Source: Propionicimonas sp.
GTDB taxonomy: Bacteria; Actinomycetota; Actinomycetes; Propionibacteriales; Propionibacteriaceae
Direction of reading: 5' to 3'
DNA length: 64,000 nucleotides
NCBI RefSeq assembly: GCF_029975155.1
Contig: NZ_JARKPQ010000108.1
Location: 1-64,000, forward strand
The translations under genes were made by a program, and so were the position numbers. Positions 33,086 to 41,478 of the stretch are shown one piece after another (position 1 is the first letter of the stretch; every line of letters starts with the position of its first letter). Under the pieces are notes generated by a model. The model worked only from the letters and a program-made list of their open reading frames with translations. It did not search any database and was not told the origin of the DNA.

Positions 33086-33160
33086 CTGCACTCCGATCGA
33101 CGGTGGAGTGGGGCACTCTAGCTCGGAGGGATGAGGGGCGGCATGCTTCTCGGTCGACGT

Positions 33161-33188
33161 CCGGGATCCCGGATCACGTCCGGGATGA
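33161..33188. repeat. Short dispersed hairpin repeat (ATCCCGGA type), copy 2
   Basis: Arms ATCCCGGA (33166-33173) and TCCGGGAT (33179-33186) with a 5-nt loop, as in the copy at 3838. It lies between arr and tRNA-Asn. Confidence 0.8.
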
Positions 33189-33219
33189 CAGGTCTGGGCT
33201 GGTCGGCAGCGCCGGGTGG

Positions 33220-33261
33220 GCCTTCGTGACGCGCCGCTCGTTCCTCGCGGCGCCCTCAGGG
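33220..33261. repeat. Dispersed repeat, CCTTCGTGACGC family, copy 3
   Basis: GCCTTCGTGACGCGCCG followed by CTCGTTCCTCGCGGCGCCCTCAGGG; intergenic between arr and tRNA-Asn. Confidence 0.75.
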
Positions 33262-33288
33262 GGTGGATGGGGGTCCGGACGCGAAAAG

Positions 33289-33361
33289 CTCCCCCGCCTG
33301 GACTCGAACCAGGAACCTGCGGATTAACAGTCCGACGCTCTGCCAATTGAGCTACAGGGGA
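33289..33361 (-). tRNA. tRNA-Asn (anticodon GTT)
   Basis: On the minus strand acceptor TCCCCTG pairs with CGGGGGA, including one T-G wobble. The anticodon loop is CTGTTAA with anticodon GTT inside stem CGGA/TCCG, and the T arm is CCTGG-TTCGAGT-CCAGG. The discriminator is G. All arms are of standard size. Confidence 0.95.
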
Positions 33362-33396
33362 TCGCGCTGGGCGCGGGTCGGTACGTTACCAGAACT

Positions 33397-33894
33397 TCAG
33401 CTGAGGTCGTATTCGGCGCGGAGCCGGTTCAGCTCGAGCGCGACGGACGGGTCGGCGGCCACCTGTTCGGCGCTCACGCCCCTGCCCGGCGTGACCCTCC
33501 AGAGCAGTGAGGCCCGGTTGTCGGCGAGGTTGCGGCGGGCGCTGATCACGGCGATGCCCGACCCGCTCAGCTCGACGTTCCGCACGCAGGCGATGCTCGC
33601 CGTGACCCGCTCGTTGAACAGGTCGGGGAGCATTCCGGTCTCGGTCAGCGGCAGGGTCGTCTCCCGGCCGTCCGCCGTCGTCCAGCGCAGCGTCGCCGAC
33701 TCCCGGTCCCAGCCGCCGCGCTCGATGTCATGCCAGCCCAGCTCGTGGCATGTTCCGCCGTCCGACCACACCAGCGCGTCCGCCAGGCCGAGCACCTGGC
33801 CCCGCGGGCCGCGCGCGGACGCCAGCACCCGCCGCCGTCCTGCCAACTGCCTGAGGTCGGGGTCGTCGATCGTGGTGCGTCCGAACAGTGCCAT
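33397..33894 (-). CDS. Conserved hypothetical protein
   Basis: A 165-residue soluble protein beginning MALFGRTTIDDPDLRQLAGR; no signal peptide or membrane segment. It has an alternating beta pattern (VLGLADALVWSDGG, ERGGWDRESATLRWTT) and a basic middle. Its look is that of small actinobacterial proteins of unknown function. GGGG precedes the ATG. It begins 37 nt downstream of the NUDIX gene on the same strand, so the two are probably co-transcribed. Confidence 0.7.
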   Translation of the reverse strand: MALFGRTTIDDPDLRQLAGRRRVLASARGPRGQVLGLADALVWSDGGTCHELGWHDIERGGWDRESATLRWTTADGRETTLPLTETGMLPDLFNERVTASIACVRNVELSGSGIAVISARRNLADNRASLLWRVTPGRGVSAEQVAADPSVALELNRLRAEYDLS

Positions 33895-33931
33895 GCCCCC
33901 ATTGTGGCGGCCGCGGAAGGCCGGGACGCAC

Positions 33932-34318
33932 TCAGGACGTGGCGCACACCAGCCGGCGGACGGCCGGCAGGTCCGGCGGCGCCCAGTCCAGCCACAGCAG
34001 GCGGTCGCGGGCGAACCAGCAGATCTGGTCGTGGTCGGTGCTGGTCGTGGGCCCCTCGCCGAGCGGACGGACGAAGTAGCAGGCCAGTGTGATCGGCAGG
34101 CCGTCGACCATGGTCGTGCTTCGGTCCAGCAGCTCGCCGACCTCGATCTCCACGTCGAGTTCCTCGGTGATCTCGCGCTCCAGCGCAGCCGTGAACCACT
34201 CACCGGGCTCCGGTTTGCCACCGGGGAACTCCCAGAGCCCGCCGGCCGCGAGGTCGGCGTTGCGCCGACAGGCCAGCACCCTGTCACCGTCGGTGAAGAC
34301 CGCAGCCACGACCTCCAT
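33932..34318 (-). CDS. NUDIX hydrolase, MutT-like
   Basis: A 128-residue protein made of one NUDIX domain. The NUDIX box is GGKPEPGEWFTAALEREITE followed by ELDVEI; the essential REx2EE core is intact, while the usual Gly after EEL is Asp. The start EVVAAVFTDGDRVLACRR resembles 8-oxo-dGTP or CTP pyrophosphohydrolases of the MutT group, which cleanse the nucleotide pool. The start may be ATG 34318 or GTG 34321. It follows ligD's 3' end on the same strand. Confidence 0.87.
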   Translation of the reverse strand: MEVVAAVFTDGDRVLACRRNADLAAGGLWEFPGGKPEPGEWFTAALEREITEELDVEIEVGELLDRSTTMVDGLPITLACYFVRPLGEGPTTSTDHDQICWFARDRLLWLDWAPPDLPAVRRLVCATS

Positions 34319-34406
34319 CACGCCACCACCCGGAGCACGGCACGATCATGCCACCGCGAACCCTCGTCCACGCGGTTCTCCCGGAATGGTGCGTATGGCT
34401 CGCCGC

Positions 34407-36950
34407 TCACTCCCAGACCACGTCCGCCGGCGTGAGATCGGGACGCCACCCCCGCCACACCGGCGCCCGCAGCCGGTTGCTCCCGGTCCGCTCAGCGTAG
34501 AAGACCTCGCCGACAAGCTCCGGCTCCACCCAGGTGGCGTCCCTGGCATCCTCGTGCGGCACATCGACGAACGGCGAGGTGGGACGCGAGAGCGGCGTCA
34601 ACTGCCGCATCGCCTCGGTCAGTCCGGCATCGGCGAAGCCGGAGCCGACCCGTCCGGCGTAGTTGAGGCCGTCCGGGCCGGGCACGCCGACCAGGAGTGA
34701 TCCGAACGTGTCGGCGCGGTTGCCGCGGCCGACGCGCCAGCCGCCGACCACCACGGCCTGCGTCCGCCGGTGCTTGATCTTCAGCCACGCGGACGAGCGC
34801 CGACCCGGTTCGTACGCCGACCCGCGTCGCTTGGCCACCACGCCCTCGAGCCGGAACGACTCGCTGGTGTCGAGCGCCGCGGCCAGGTCGCCGTCGAAGA
34901 CCGCGGGCACGTGGACACGCGACGTGGTCCCTGAGCCTGACGAAGGGTCCGGGTCCGCCTGGACGAGGCTCTCCAGCAGTTCCCTGCGCACCTCGTACGG
35001 CTGCTGCAGCAGGGACTGACCGTTCAGGCTGAGCAGGTCGAACAACATCACCTGCGCCGGCGCTGCCACCGCCGCGGCGGCGATGTCCGCCGGCCTGCTC
35101 AGGTTCATCCGCGGCTGCAGCCTCTCGAAACGGGGGGCTCCGGCGTCATCGAGGGCGACGATCTCGCCGTCCAGCACCGCCTGCTCGCATGGCAGGTCGG
35201 CCAGATCGGCGATCAGGTCCGGGTAGCGCGCGGTCTCGTCGCGGCCGCGCCGGCTGCGCAGCTGCACGCTGCCGTGGTCGAGCTGGACGAGGACGCGCAC
35301 GCCGTCCCACTTCATCTCGAAGGCCCAGTCGTCCTCGGTGCCCAGGTCGGCGGGGTCGGCGAGCGTGGCGAGCATCGGTTCGAGATCGGTGGGCGCGGGT
35401 GAGGGACCCTTCGTGACGCGTTGGCGGGTCCTGAGGAGCGCTTCGGAGCTTGCGAGGGAGCGCGTCTCGAAGGGCGTTCCTCGCGAACGCTCCTCAGGGA
35501 CCGATCCTGGGGTGGGGTGCTCGGGAGGCTGGTCCTCGGCGATCGTCATGCGGTGCATGAGCCAGTCCTCGCCGGTCTTGATCAGGGCGAACTTCGCGGG
35601 CCGGCCGCCCAGGCCACCGTCCGGTCGGCCGTGCAGGACGACGATCACCTCCTTGTCGCGCCACTTCTCCAGGTCGTAGGTGCCGGCGTCCCAGATGCGG
35701 ACGGTGCCGCCGCCGTACTCGCCCTTGGGGATCGTGCCCTCGAAGCTGCCGTACTCCAGGGGGTGGTCCTCTGTGGGCACGGCGAGGTGGTTCTTCTTCG
35801 GATCGGTCGGTGGGCCCTTCGGCACGGCCCAGCTGACCAGCACCCCGTCCCGCTCCAGGCGGACGTCGTAGTGCAACCGCCGGGCGTGGTGCTCCTGGAC
35901 GACGAACGAGCGGCCGTCCGAGGCCTCCGGCGGGTGGGCGGGCACCGGCTCGGGGGTCTTCGCCGGGTCGCGCATGCTGCGGTACTTCCGCAGCTTGTCC
36001 GCTGAGTCGGTGGTTGCCGATGGGGTCTCGACAAGCTCGACCAGCGGTTCGGGATCGGCCAGCGGAGCCATCAGGTCGCCCTGGTCGGCGAGGCGGGCCA
36101 GGACCTCGTGGAACTCCAGGTGGCGCAGGTCGGGATCGGCGAGTTCGTCCCAGGTGCGCGGGGCGGCGACCGTCGGGTGGGTGCGTCCGCGCAGCGAGTA
36201 GGGCGTGATCGTGGTCTTGTTGCCGTTGTTCTGGCTCCAGTCCAGGAACACCTTGCCCGGACGGTCCGCGCGGCGCATCACGGCGGTCACCCGATCGGGA
36301 TGCTCCGCCTGCAGCGCCTCGGCCAGTTCCCGCGCGAGGGTCGACGCCCCGGCCGGGTCGAGAGAACCGTCGAGGTGGGCGTAGAGATGGATGCCCTTGC
36401 TGCCCGAGGTGACCGGGAAGGACGCCATGCCTGCGCCGTCCAGCACCTCGCGCACCCAGCCGGCCACTTCGGCGCACTCGGCGAGCGTCACCCCCTCGCC
36501 GGGGTCGAGGTCGAGCACCAGCCGGTCCGGGGGCAGGGGAGTGCCGTCCTCGGCGAACCGCCACTGCGGCACGTGGAGTTCCAGCGCAGCCAGCTGGGCC
36601 AGCCAGACGAGGGTCGCGATGTCGTTGGCCACCGGGTAGTTGTTGACGCCGTCCGAATGCTCGATGGGGTAGCGCCGCACCCAGTCCGGCGTCCCCCGAG
36701 GCAGGTCCTTGGCGAAGAAGACGTTCACGTGCCCGCCGTCGCTGCCGACCCCGTCCGGCCAGCGCTTGCGCGTCACCGGACGCTGCCGCACGTGCGGCAC
36801 CAGCACCCTCCCGACCTCGGCGTAGTACGCGATCACCTCGCCCTTGGTCGTCCCGGTCGCCGGGTAGAGCACCTTGTCGAGGTTGGTCACCGTGAGGGTA
36901 CGACCCTCGACCGTGACCTGCTGCCCGCCCTTGGCTGCCATGCCGGCCAT
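34407..36950 (-). CDS. ligD: Multifunctional DNA ligase D for non-homologous end joining
   Basis: An 847-residue protein in the mycobacterial order polymerase-phosphoesterase-ligase. Residues ~10-300 are the primase-like polymerase (LVLDLDPGEG with catalytic Asp pair; SGSKGIHLYAHL); ~335-475 the 3'-phosphoesterase (EHHARRLHYDVRLE; SFEGTIPKGEYGGG); ~525-847 the ATP-dependent ligase with nucleotidylated Lys in EMKWDGVR (~546), DGEIVALDD and LEGVVAKR. Three short segments at ~300-309, ~482-515 and ~667-674 are translated copies of dispersed repeats and lie in linkers or a loop. ATG 36950 is chosen, ATG 36941 also possible. No ku gene is in the window. Confidence 0.9.
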   Translation of the reverse strand: MAGMAAKGGQQVTVEGRTLTVTNLDKVLYPATGTTKGEVIAYYAEVGRVLVPHVRQRPVTRKRWPDGVGSDGGHVNVFFAKDLPRGTPDWVRRYPIEHSDGVNNYPVANDIATLVWLAQLAALELHVPQWRFAEDGTPLPPDRLVLDLDPGEGVTLAECAEVAGWVREVLDGAGMASFPVTSGSKGIHLYAHLDGSLDPAGASTLARELAEALQAEHPDRVTAVMRRADRPGKVFLDWSQNNGNKTTITPYSLRGRTHPTVAAPRTWDELADPDLRHLEFHEVLARLADQGDLMAPLADPEPLVELVETPSATTDSADKLRKYRSMRDPAKTPEPVPAHPPEASDGRSFVVQEHHARRLHYDVRLERDGVLVSWAVPKGPPTDPKKNHLAVPTEDHPLEYGSFEGTIPKGEYGGGTVRIWDAGTYDLEKWRDKEVIVVLHGRPDGGLGGRPAKFALIKTGEDWLMHRMTIAEDQPPEHPTPGSVPEERSRGTPFETRSLASSEALLRTRQRVTKGPSPAPTDLEPMLATLADPADLGTEDDWAFEMKWDGVRVLVQLDHGSVQLRSRRGRDETARYPDLIADLADLPCEQAVLDGEIVALDDAGAPRFERLQPRMNLSRPADIAAAAVAAPAQVMLFDLLSLNGQSLLQQPYEVRRELLESLVQADPDPSSGSGTTSRVHVPAVFDGDLAAALDTSESFRLEGVVAKRRGSAYEPGRRSSAWLKIKHRRTQAVVVGGWRVGRGNRADTFGSLLVGVPGPDGLNYAGRVGSGFADAGLTEAMRQLTPLSRPTSPFVDVPHEDARDATWVEPELVGEVFYAERTGSNRLRAPVWRGWRPDLTPADVVWE
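34927..34951. repeat. Dispersed repeat variant inside ligD
   Basis: GGTCCCTGAGCCTGACGAAG plus GGTCC combines the ends of the CCCTGAGGAGC/ACGAAGGG family with a short centre. On the coding strand it gives the Asp/Ser/Gly-rich stretch DPSSGSGTTS in the ligase domain. Confidence 0.65.
35405..35503. repeat. Dispersed repeat, double copy inside ligD
   Basis: GACCCTTCGTGACGCG ... GTCCTGAGGAGCGCTTCGG ... GTCTCGAAGGGCGTTCC ... GCTCCTCAGGGACC. Two family copies in opposite orientation form a ~99-bp insert that stays in frame and encodes EERSRGTPFETRSLASSEAL and onward between the phosphoesterase and ligase domains. Confidence 0.8.
36024..36052. repeat. Dispersed repeat, TCTCGACAAGCTCGACC copy inside ligD
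   Basis: GGTCTCGACAAGCTCGACC followed by AGCGGTTCGG; translated on the minus strand as PLVELVETP in the linker between the polymerase and phosphoesterase domains. Confidence 0.8.
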
Positions 36951-37005
36951 CCTGCCCCAGCGCTCCCGTCCGGTCGAGGACGGCAACTGCCGATCGGAGT
37001 GCGGC

Positions 37006-37728
37006 TCAGGCGGGGACGGCGGCGCCGAGCGCCAGGCCGATCGGCTCCCGGACCACCAGGGACGCGACGTGGTCGTAGCCGGTCGGCTCCCTGTTGATCA
37101 GCACCACCTGGTCTCCGTTGAAGACCTGGACGAGCCCGGCGGCCGGGTACACCACCAGCGAGGTGCCGCCGACGATCAGGGTGTCGGCGCGGGAGACGTG
37201 CTCGATCGCCGCATCCATCACGGCGGGATCCAGGGCCTCCTCGTAGAGCACGACCTCGGGCTTGATCACGCCGCCGCACTCGCAGATCGGCACGCCGGTC
37301 GAGCCGAGGATCGTGTCGAGCCCGTAGCCACGGCGGCAGCGCAGGCAGGAGTTCCGGTGCACGCTGCCGTGCAGTTCCAGGACGGTCCGGGAACCGGCCG
37401 CCTGGTGCAGTCCGTCGATGTTCTGCGTGACCACAGCGGTCAGCCGGCCCCGCGCCTCCAGACGCGCCAGCGCGAGGTGTGCGGGGTTCGGCGAGGCATC
37501 GGGGTACAGCAGGTGGCTGCGGTAGTAGTCGTAGAACTCGGCCGTGTGCTGGACGAAGAAGCTGCGACTGAGCACCTGCTCGGGCGCGTATCGAGTGCCC
37601 GTACTGCGGCTGTACAGCCCGCCGCCGGAGCGGAAGTCGGGGATGCCGCTCTCGGTGGACACCCCTGCGCCGCCGAAGAAGACGATCCGGCGGCTGTCCT
37701 CGATGATCCGGGCGAGCTCGCTGGGCAC
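37006..37728 (-). CDS. cobB: NAD-dependent protein deacylase, Sir2 family
   Basis: A 240-residue sirtuin. NAD-binding motifs are GAGVSTESGIPDFR (~20-33) and TQNIDGLH (~101-108); the catalytic base is His120 in LELHGS; zinc is held by Cys128, Cys131, Cys149 and Cys151 (CLRC, CEC). The NAD-pocket motifs VGGTSLVVYPAAGL and INREPTGYD follow. It removes acetyl or related acyl groups from lysines, for example activating acyl-CoA synthetases. The GTG start 37728 lies 92 nt from the divergent M20 peptidase gene. Confidence 0.9.
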   Translation of the reverse strand: MPSELARIIEDSRRIVFFGGAGVSTESGIPDFRSGGGLYSRSTGTRYAPEQVLSRSFFVQHTAEFYDYYRSHLLYPDASPNPAHLALARLEARGRLTAVVTQNIDGLHQAAGSRTVLELHGSVHRNSCLRCRRGYGLDTILGSTGVPICECGGVIKPEVVLYEEALDPAVMDAAIEHVSRADTLIVGGTSLVVYPAAGLVQVFNGDQVVLINREPTGYDHVASLVVREPIGLALGAAVPA

Positions 37729-37820
37729 GTCCCGACCCTACGCTGGACAGCGAACCCCGTCTTGTACCGAACACGGTTCAAAACGGGGCATGCTCTGCGC
37801 CCCTGCCTTAGGCTCCGGCC

Positions 37821-39254
37821 ATGCGTCCGCAGTTCGCCGCAGTCGTCGATTCGGCAACCGCCCGTCCGGGCATCGAGGAGCGCCTGGCCGCGCTCGTCCG
37901 CATTCCCACCGTGTCGGCCGAGTGGGACGTCACCGGCAGCCGGCCCTTCGAGGACCTGATCGGCCTGCTCGCCGAGCTCTATCCGCTCGTTCACGAACAC
38001 CTGGCTTGCGAGCGGATCGGGGAACTCGGGCTGGTGTACAGCTGGGGTGGTCCGCCGAGCGCGGAGCCGGGGGTGGTCTCGACGAGCTCGACCAGCGGTT
38101 CACCGGAGTCGAGCGCGGAGCCGGGCGTGGATGCCGTCGTGCTGATGGCGCACTACGACGTCGTACCGGTGACCGGGCAGGAGGCGGAGTGGACCGTGCC
38201 ACCGTTCGAGGGCAGGATCGCGGACGGCTACGTGTGGGGGCGCGGCGCGCTCGACGACAAGGGTGCGCTCTGCGTGCTGCTGGAGGCGGTGGAGAACCTG
38301 CTGGCCGAGGGCTGGACGCCACCGCGTCCGGTGCTGCTGTGCTTCGGTCCCGACGAGGAGGTGCACGGCGCCACGGCGAAGCTGATCGCCCAGACGCTGA
38401 GGGACCGGGGCGTGCGGCCCTGGCTGGTGCTCGACGAGGGCGGTGCGATCACCGAGGTGCCGTTCCCCGGTGTCAGCGGCGCGTTCGCCATGGTGGGCCT
38501 CGCGGAGAAGGGCGTGATGACGGTCGAACTCTCCGCCGCCGGGACGGGCGGCCACGCGTCCGCGCCCACCGGCCTGACCGCGGTGGGACGGATCGCCCGC
38601 GCGGTGGCCAGGCTGAACCGCAATCCCTTCGACGTGCGCATGCCGCGGACGGTGGTGAGCCTGCTGGCCGCACTGGCCGAGCACGCGGAGCCGACGTACC
38701 AGAGGCTGTGGCGGCTGGCCGCCCGCAACCCGCGGCTGGCGGCCCGGCTGCTGGTCGCCGGCGGTGGCGCGGACGGTGCCGCCCTCGTCCGCACCAGCCT
38801 CGCCCCGACGATGATGGCCGGCGGCAGCAGTCCGAACGTCCTGCCCTCCCGCGCGACGGCCATGCTGAACATCCGGGTGAACGTGGGGGAGACGACGGCG
38901 GGGGTCGTGGCGCGACTGCAGCGGGTGATCGCCGACCCACAGGTCATCGTCCGGGTCGTGGAGGGCGACGAGCCGACCCCGGAGTCCTCGTCCGACAACG
39001 CCCAGTGGGCACTGCTGGCGGCGGCCGTCGAGGCCGGCTACCCGGGTGTCGCGGCGATCCCGTACCTCACCACCGCCGCCACGGATGGTCGGCACTGGCA
39101 CCGCTTCACGCCCGAGGTCTACCGGTTCATGCCGCTGTACGTGTCCACCTCCGACCGGGCCGGCATCCACGGTCGCGACGAGCGGGTGGCGGTGGACAGC
39201 CTCGTCCGGGGCGAGCGGGTGTATCGCGCGCTGCTGCAGGGCCTGCCCGAATGA
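37821..39254 (+). CDS. M20-family metallopeptidase (dipeptidase/carboxypeptidase)
   Basis: A 477-residue M20 enzyme. Metal ligands are His in LMAHYDVVPV (~113), Asp in GRGALDDKGAL (~147), Glu pair in FGPDEEVHG (~178), later Asp/Glu in VLDEGG and the terminal His in SDRAGIHGRDE. Residues ~140-380 include the dimerisation lid. Immediately before the first ligand, at residues ~79-103, is an insert SAEPGVVSTSSTSGSPE whose DNA is a dispersed repeat bracketed by a 21-bp duplication; it adds 18 codons without shifting the frame. Substrate is probably di- or small peptides. The MFS gene overlaps its stop by ATGA. Confidence 0.88.
   Translation: MRPQFAAVVDSATARPGIEERLAALVRIPTVSAEWDVTGSRPFEDLIGLLAELYPLVHEHLACERIGELGLVYSWGGPPSAEPGVVSTSSTSGSPESSAEPGVDAVVLMAHYDVVPVTGQEAEWTVPPFEGRIADGYVWGRGALDDKGALCVLLEAVENLLAEGWTPPRPVLLCFGPDEEVHGATAKLIAQTLRDRGVRPWLVLDEGGAITEVPFPGVSGAFAMVGLAEKGVMTVELSAAGTGGHASAPTGLTAVGRIARAVARLNRNPFDVRMPRTVVSLLAALAEHAEPTYQRLWRLAARNPRLAARLLVAGGGADGAALVRTSLAPTMMAGGSSPNVLPSRATAMLNIRVNVGETTAGVVARLQRVIADPQVIVRVVEGDEPTPESSSDNAQWALLAAAVEAGYPGVAAIPYLTTAATDGRHWHRFTPEVYRFMPLYVSTSDRAGIHGRDERVAVDSLVRGERVYRALLQGLPE
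38056..38130. repeat. Dispersed repeat insertion with flanking 21-bp direct repeat
   Basis: A 21-bp segment at 38056-38076 (CGAGCGCGGAGCCGGGGGTG plus G) is repeated at 38110-38130 with one mismatch. Between them lies GGTCTCGACGAGCTCGACC with AGCGGTTCACCGG, a member of the TCTCGACAGGCTCGACC family. The offset is exactly 54 bp (18 codons). The arrangement resembles insertion with duplication of the target. Confidence 0.8.
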
Positions 39255-40726
39255 GCACCCCACGGACCGACCAGCGAGCGGCGGAGGACCCGCCCGGGGT
39301 GCGCTTCGGTCCACTCGGCGCCGTGGTCGGCTTCCTCGTGTTCGTGGAACTGACCAGCGGTGTGATCCAGGGCTTCTACACCCCGCTGCTCACCGACATC
39401 GCCCGCCATTTCGGAGTGCCGGACGCCGATGTCAACTGGCTGGAGGGCGGGCAGGCGATGGTGGCCGCCATCGTCATCCCCGCCCTGGCCAAGCTCGGCG
39501 ACATGGTCGGCCACCGCCGCATGCTGCTGGTCTCGACCGCCGCCACGGCCGTGGCGAGCGCCGCGATGCCCCTGTCCGGCAACTTCTGGCTGTTCCTGGT
39601 GGCGTGGTCGCTGCAGGGCTTCTACGTGGTCTGGCTGCCGCTGGAGACCGCGCTGATCTTCTCTCGCGCCCGGGCGACCGGCCATCCGGCGGCGCTCACC
39701 CGGCGCGCGGCCGGACTGCTGGTCGGTGCGCTGGAAGCCGGTGTGATCGTCGCAGCACTGGCCGCAGGGCAGCTGATCGACGTGGTGCCGCTGCCGCAGA
39801 TCCTGTGGATCCCGGCCGTGGCGGTCGCGGCCTGCTTCTTCGTGATCCTGTTCGGGGTCAAGGAGTCGCCCGAACTGCACGGTGGGCACTTCGACACCGT
39901 TGGCCTGCTGTTGGTCGCACTCGCCCTGCTCGGCCTCACCGGCGGGCTGTTCCTGCTGCGGGTCAACGGCCCCGGCAGCCCGCTGGTCTGGCTGACTCTC
40001 GTCCTGGGGCTGGCGCTGTTCCTCCCGTTCGTGCGCTGGGAACTGCGCCAGGCCGATCCGGTCATCGACGTGCGGATGTTCTCCCGTCCGGCGCTGTGGC
40101 CGGTGTTCCTCACCGCCGGTCTGTTCGGCGTCAGCGTGCTGGGTGCGCAGGCGCCGCTGTCGACCTTCGCCCGCACCGACCCGGTCGAGCACGGCTACGG
40201 ACTCGGCGCGACCAGCGGCCAGACCTCGATCCTGATCGGCGTCTACGTGCTCACCCTTGCCATCGGCGCGCTGCTGCTGCCGGTGGTCACCCGGTTCGTC
40301 ACCCCGCGCTGGGCGCTGGTCGGCGCCAGCCTGATGGTCGCGGCCGGCTACCTGCTGTTCCTGCCCTTCCACGCCACCTACGCGCAGACGCTGACCAACA
40401 TGGTGGTCGCCGGCCTGGGCTCGGGTGCGCTGGTCGCCGCGCTGCCGGCCGCCGCCGCGTCCGCGGCCCCGCACGGACAGACCGGCGTCGCGACCGGACT
40501 CACGAACTCGGTAAAGACGGTCGGCGGCGCGATCGCGTCCGCGGTGTTCGGGATCGCGCTGGCCACGCACGCGGACGGGTCCGCCGCGGGGACGGCGGGG
40601 TCGTTCAGTGGCTACGTGACCGTCTGGACGGTCTGCGGCCTGACCGCCCTCGCCGCGGCGATCGCCCTGCTGTTCGTGCCGCGGACGGCGTTCAGCGACC
40701 CGGCCCCGACAGCGTCAGGAGGCTGA
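39251..40726 (+). CDS. MFS transporter, DHA2-like
   Basis: A 491-residue permease with about 14 membrane segments. The loop motif GDMVGHRRMLLVS (~80) is the MFS motif A equivalent. The length and 14-segment pattern fit drug:H+ antiporters of the DHA2 family. ATG 39251 overlaps the M20 peptidase stop, so peptidase and transporter are co-expressed; export of a peptide-derived or other small molecule can be imagined but not shown. The 3' end overlaps the convergent cytidylate kinase-like gene by 12 nt. Confidence 0.85.
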   Translation: MSTPRTDQRAAEDPPGVRFGPLGAVVGFLVFVELTSGVIQGFYTPLLTDIARHFGVPDADVNWLEGGQAMVAAIVIPALAKLGDMVGHRRMLLVSTAATAVASAAMPLSGNFWLFLVAWSLQGFYVVWLPLETALIFSRARATGHPAALTRRAAGLLVGALEAGVIVAALAAGQLIDVVPLPQILWIPAVAVAACFFVILFGVKESPELHGGHFDTVGLLLVALALLGLTGGLFLLRVNGPGSPLVWLTLVLGLALFLPFVRWELRQADPVIDVRMFSRPALWPVFLTAGLFGVSVLGAQAPLSTFARTDPVEHGYGLGATSGQTSILIGVYVLTLAIGALLLPVVTRFVTPRWALVGASLMVAAGYLLFLPFHATYAQTLTNMVVAGLGSGALVAALPAAAASAAPHGQTGVATGLTNSVKTVGGAIASAVFGIALATHADGSAAGTAGSFSGYVTVWTVCGLTALAAAIALLFVPRTAFSDPAPTASGG

Positions 40727-41374
40727 CTTCGCCGCCTTGCGGGCCATGGCCTCTGCGACGGTCTTCGCCAGGACCGGGTCCACCTCGAGGGCGGACGCCT
40801 TGCGGTCCGACGCCGCGGCACCGGGCAGCGCGCGAACGGCCTCGACGATCCTGGCGGCCGCCTCCTCGTCGGACAGCGAACCGGTGTCGATGACCAGGTC
40901 GTAGGCCTCCTCGTCCGCCCAGTCCGCGCCGTAGAACAGCCGGACGAAGCGCGAGCGCAGCTCGTCGTCCGACGCGATCAACTCCTCGGCCTCACCGGTG
41001 TTGATGTGGTCGCGCTTGCCGATCCGCTTGGCGCGGACGGAGTCCGAGGCCTTCACGAAGACGTTCAGCACGTCCGCCATGTCGGCCAGCACGCGGAAGC
41101 CGCCGCGGCCCAGGATCACCACGTCGCCGCGAGCGGCGATGGCGGCGATGGTCTCGTTCATCATCTGGATCGTCACCGCGCTGTTGTCGTTGAACAGCTC
41201 CCAGATCTTCGGCTTGTGGTCGTAGATCAGGTCGAGCCGGGTGAGCCCGTACTGCCGGATCACCTTGTTGATCAGCGCCTTGTCGACGAAGGCGTAACCC
41301 AGCTCCTTGGCGAGCACCCGGGCGATCCGGGCGCCGTGGCTGCCGAGCTGGCGGGAAACGGTGATGACGGCCAT
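40715..41374 (-). CDS. Cytidylate kinase-like family protein
   Basis: A 219-residue P-loop protein. It starts AVITVSRQLGSHGARIARVLAKEL, where SRQLGSHG replaces the canonical Walker A as in the cytidylate kinase-like (AAA_26-type) family. VILGRGGFRVLAD and KRIGKRDHINTGEAEE follow, the latter like the lid region. Nucleotide substrate is uncertain; true Cmk is normally linked to aroA/der, which is not the case here. A strong AGGAGG site precedes the ATG. A region 41375-41478 separates it from the HAD gene. Confidence 0.8.
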   Translation of the reverse strand: MAVITVSRQLGSHGARIARVLAKELGYAFVDKALINKVIRQYGLTRLDLIYDHKPKIWELFNDNSAVTIQMMNETIAAIAARGDVVILGRGGFRVLADMADVLNVFVKASDSVRAKRIGKRDHINTGEAEELIASDDELRSRFVRLFYGADWADEEAYDLVIDTGSLSDEEAAARIVEAVRALPGAAASDRKASALEVDPVLAKTVAEAMARKAAKSAS

Positions 41375-41478
41375 GGCTACCTCCTGATTAGCGAGCGGAC
41401 GGCGATGTCTGCATGTTCTGACAATATCGGCCGGGACGCGCTTTGGGGAGAGGACGGCCTACTTCCCGGACGCCACCG

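Noticed and set aside
37544..40726. A 1060-codon open frame on the plus strand
   Set aside because: Only the part from 39251 is real (MFS transporter); the first part is out of frame with the M20 peptidase gene and is Arg-rich.
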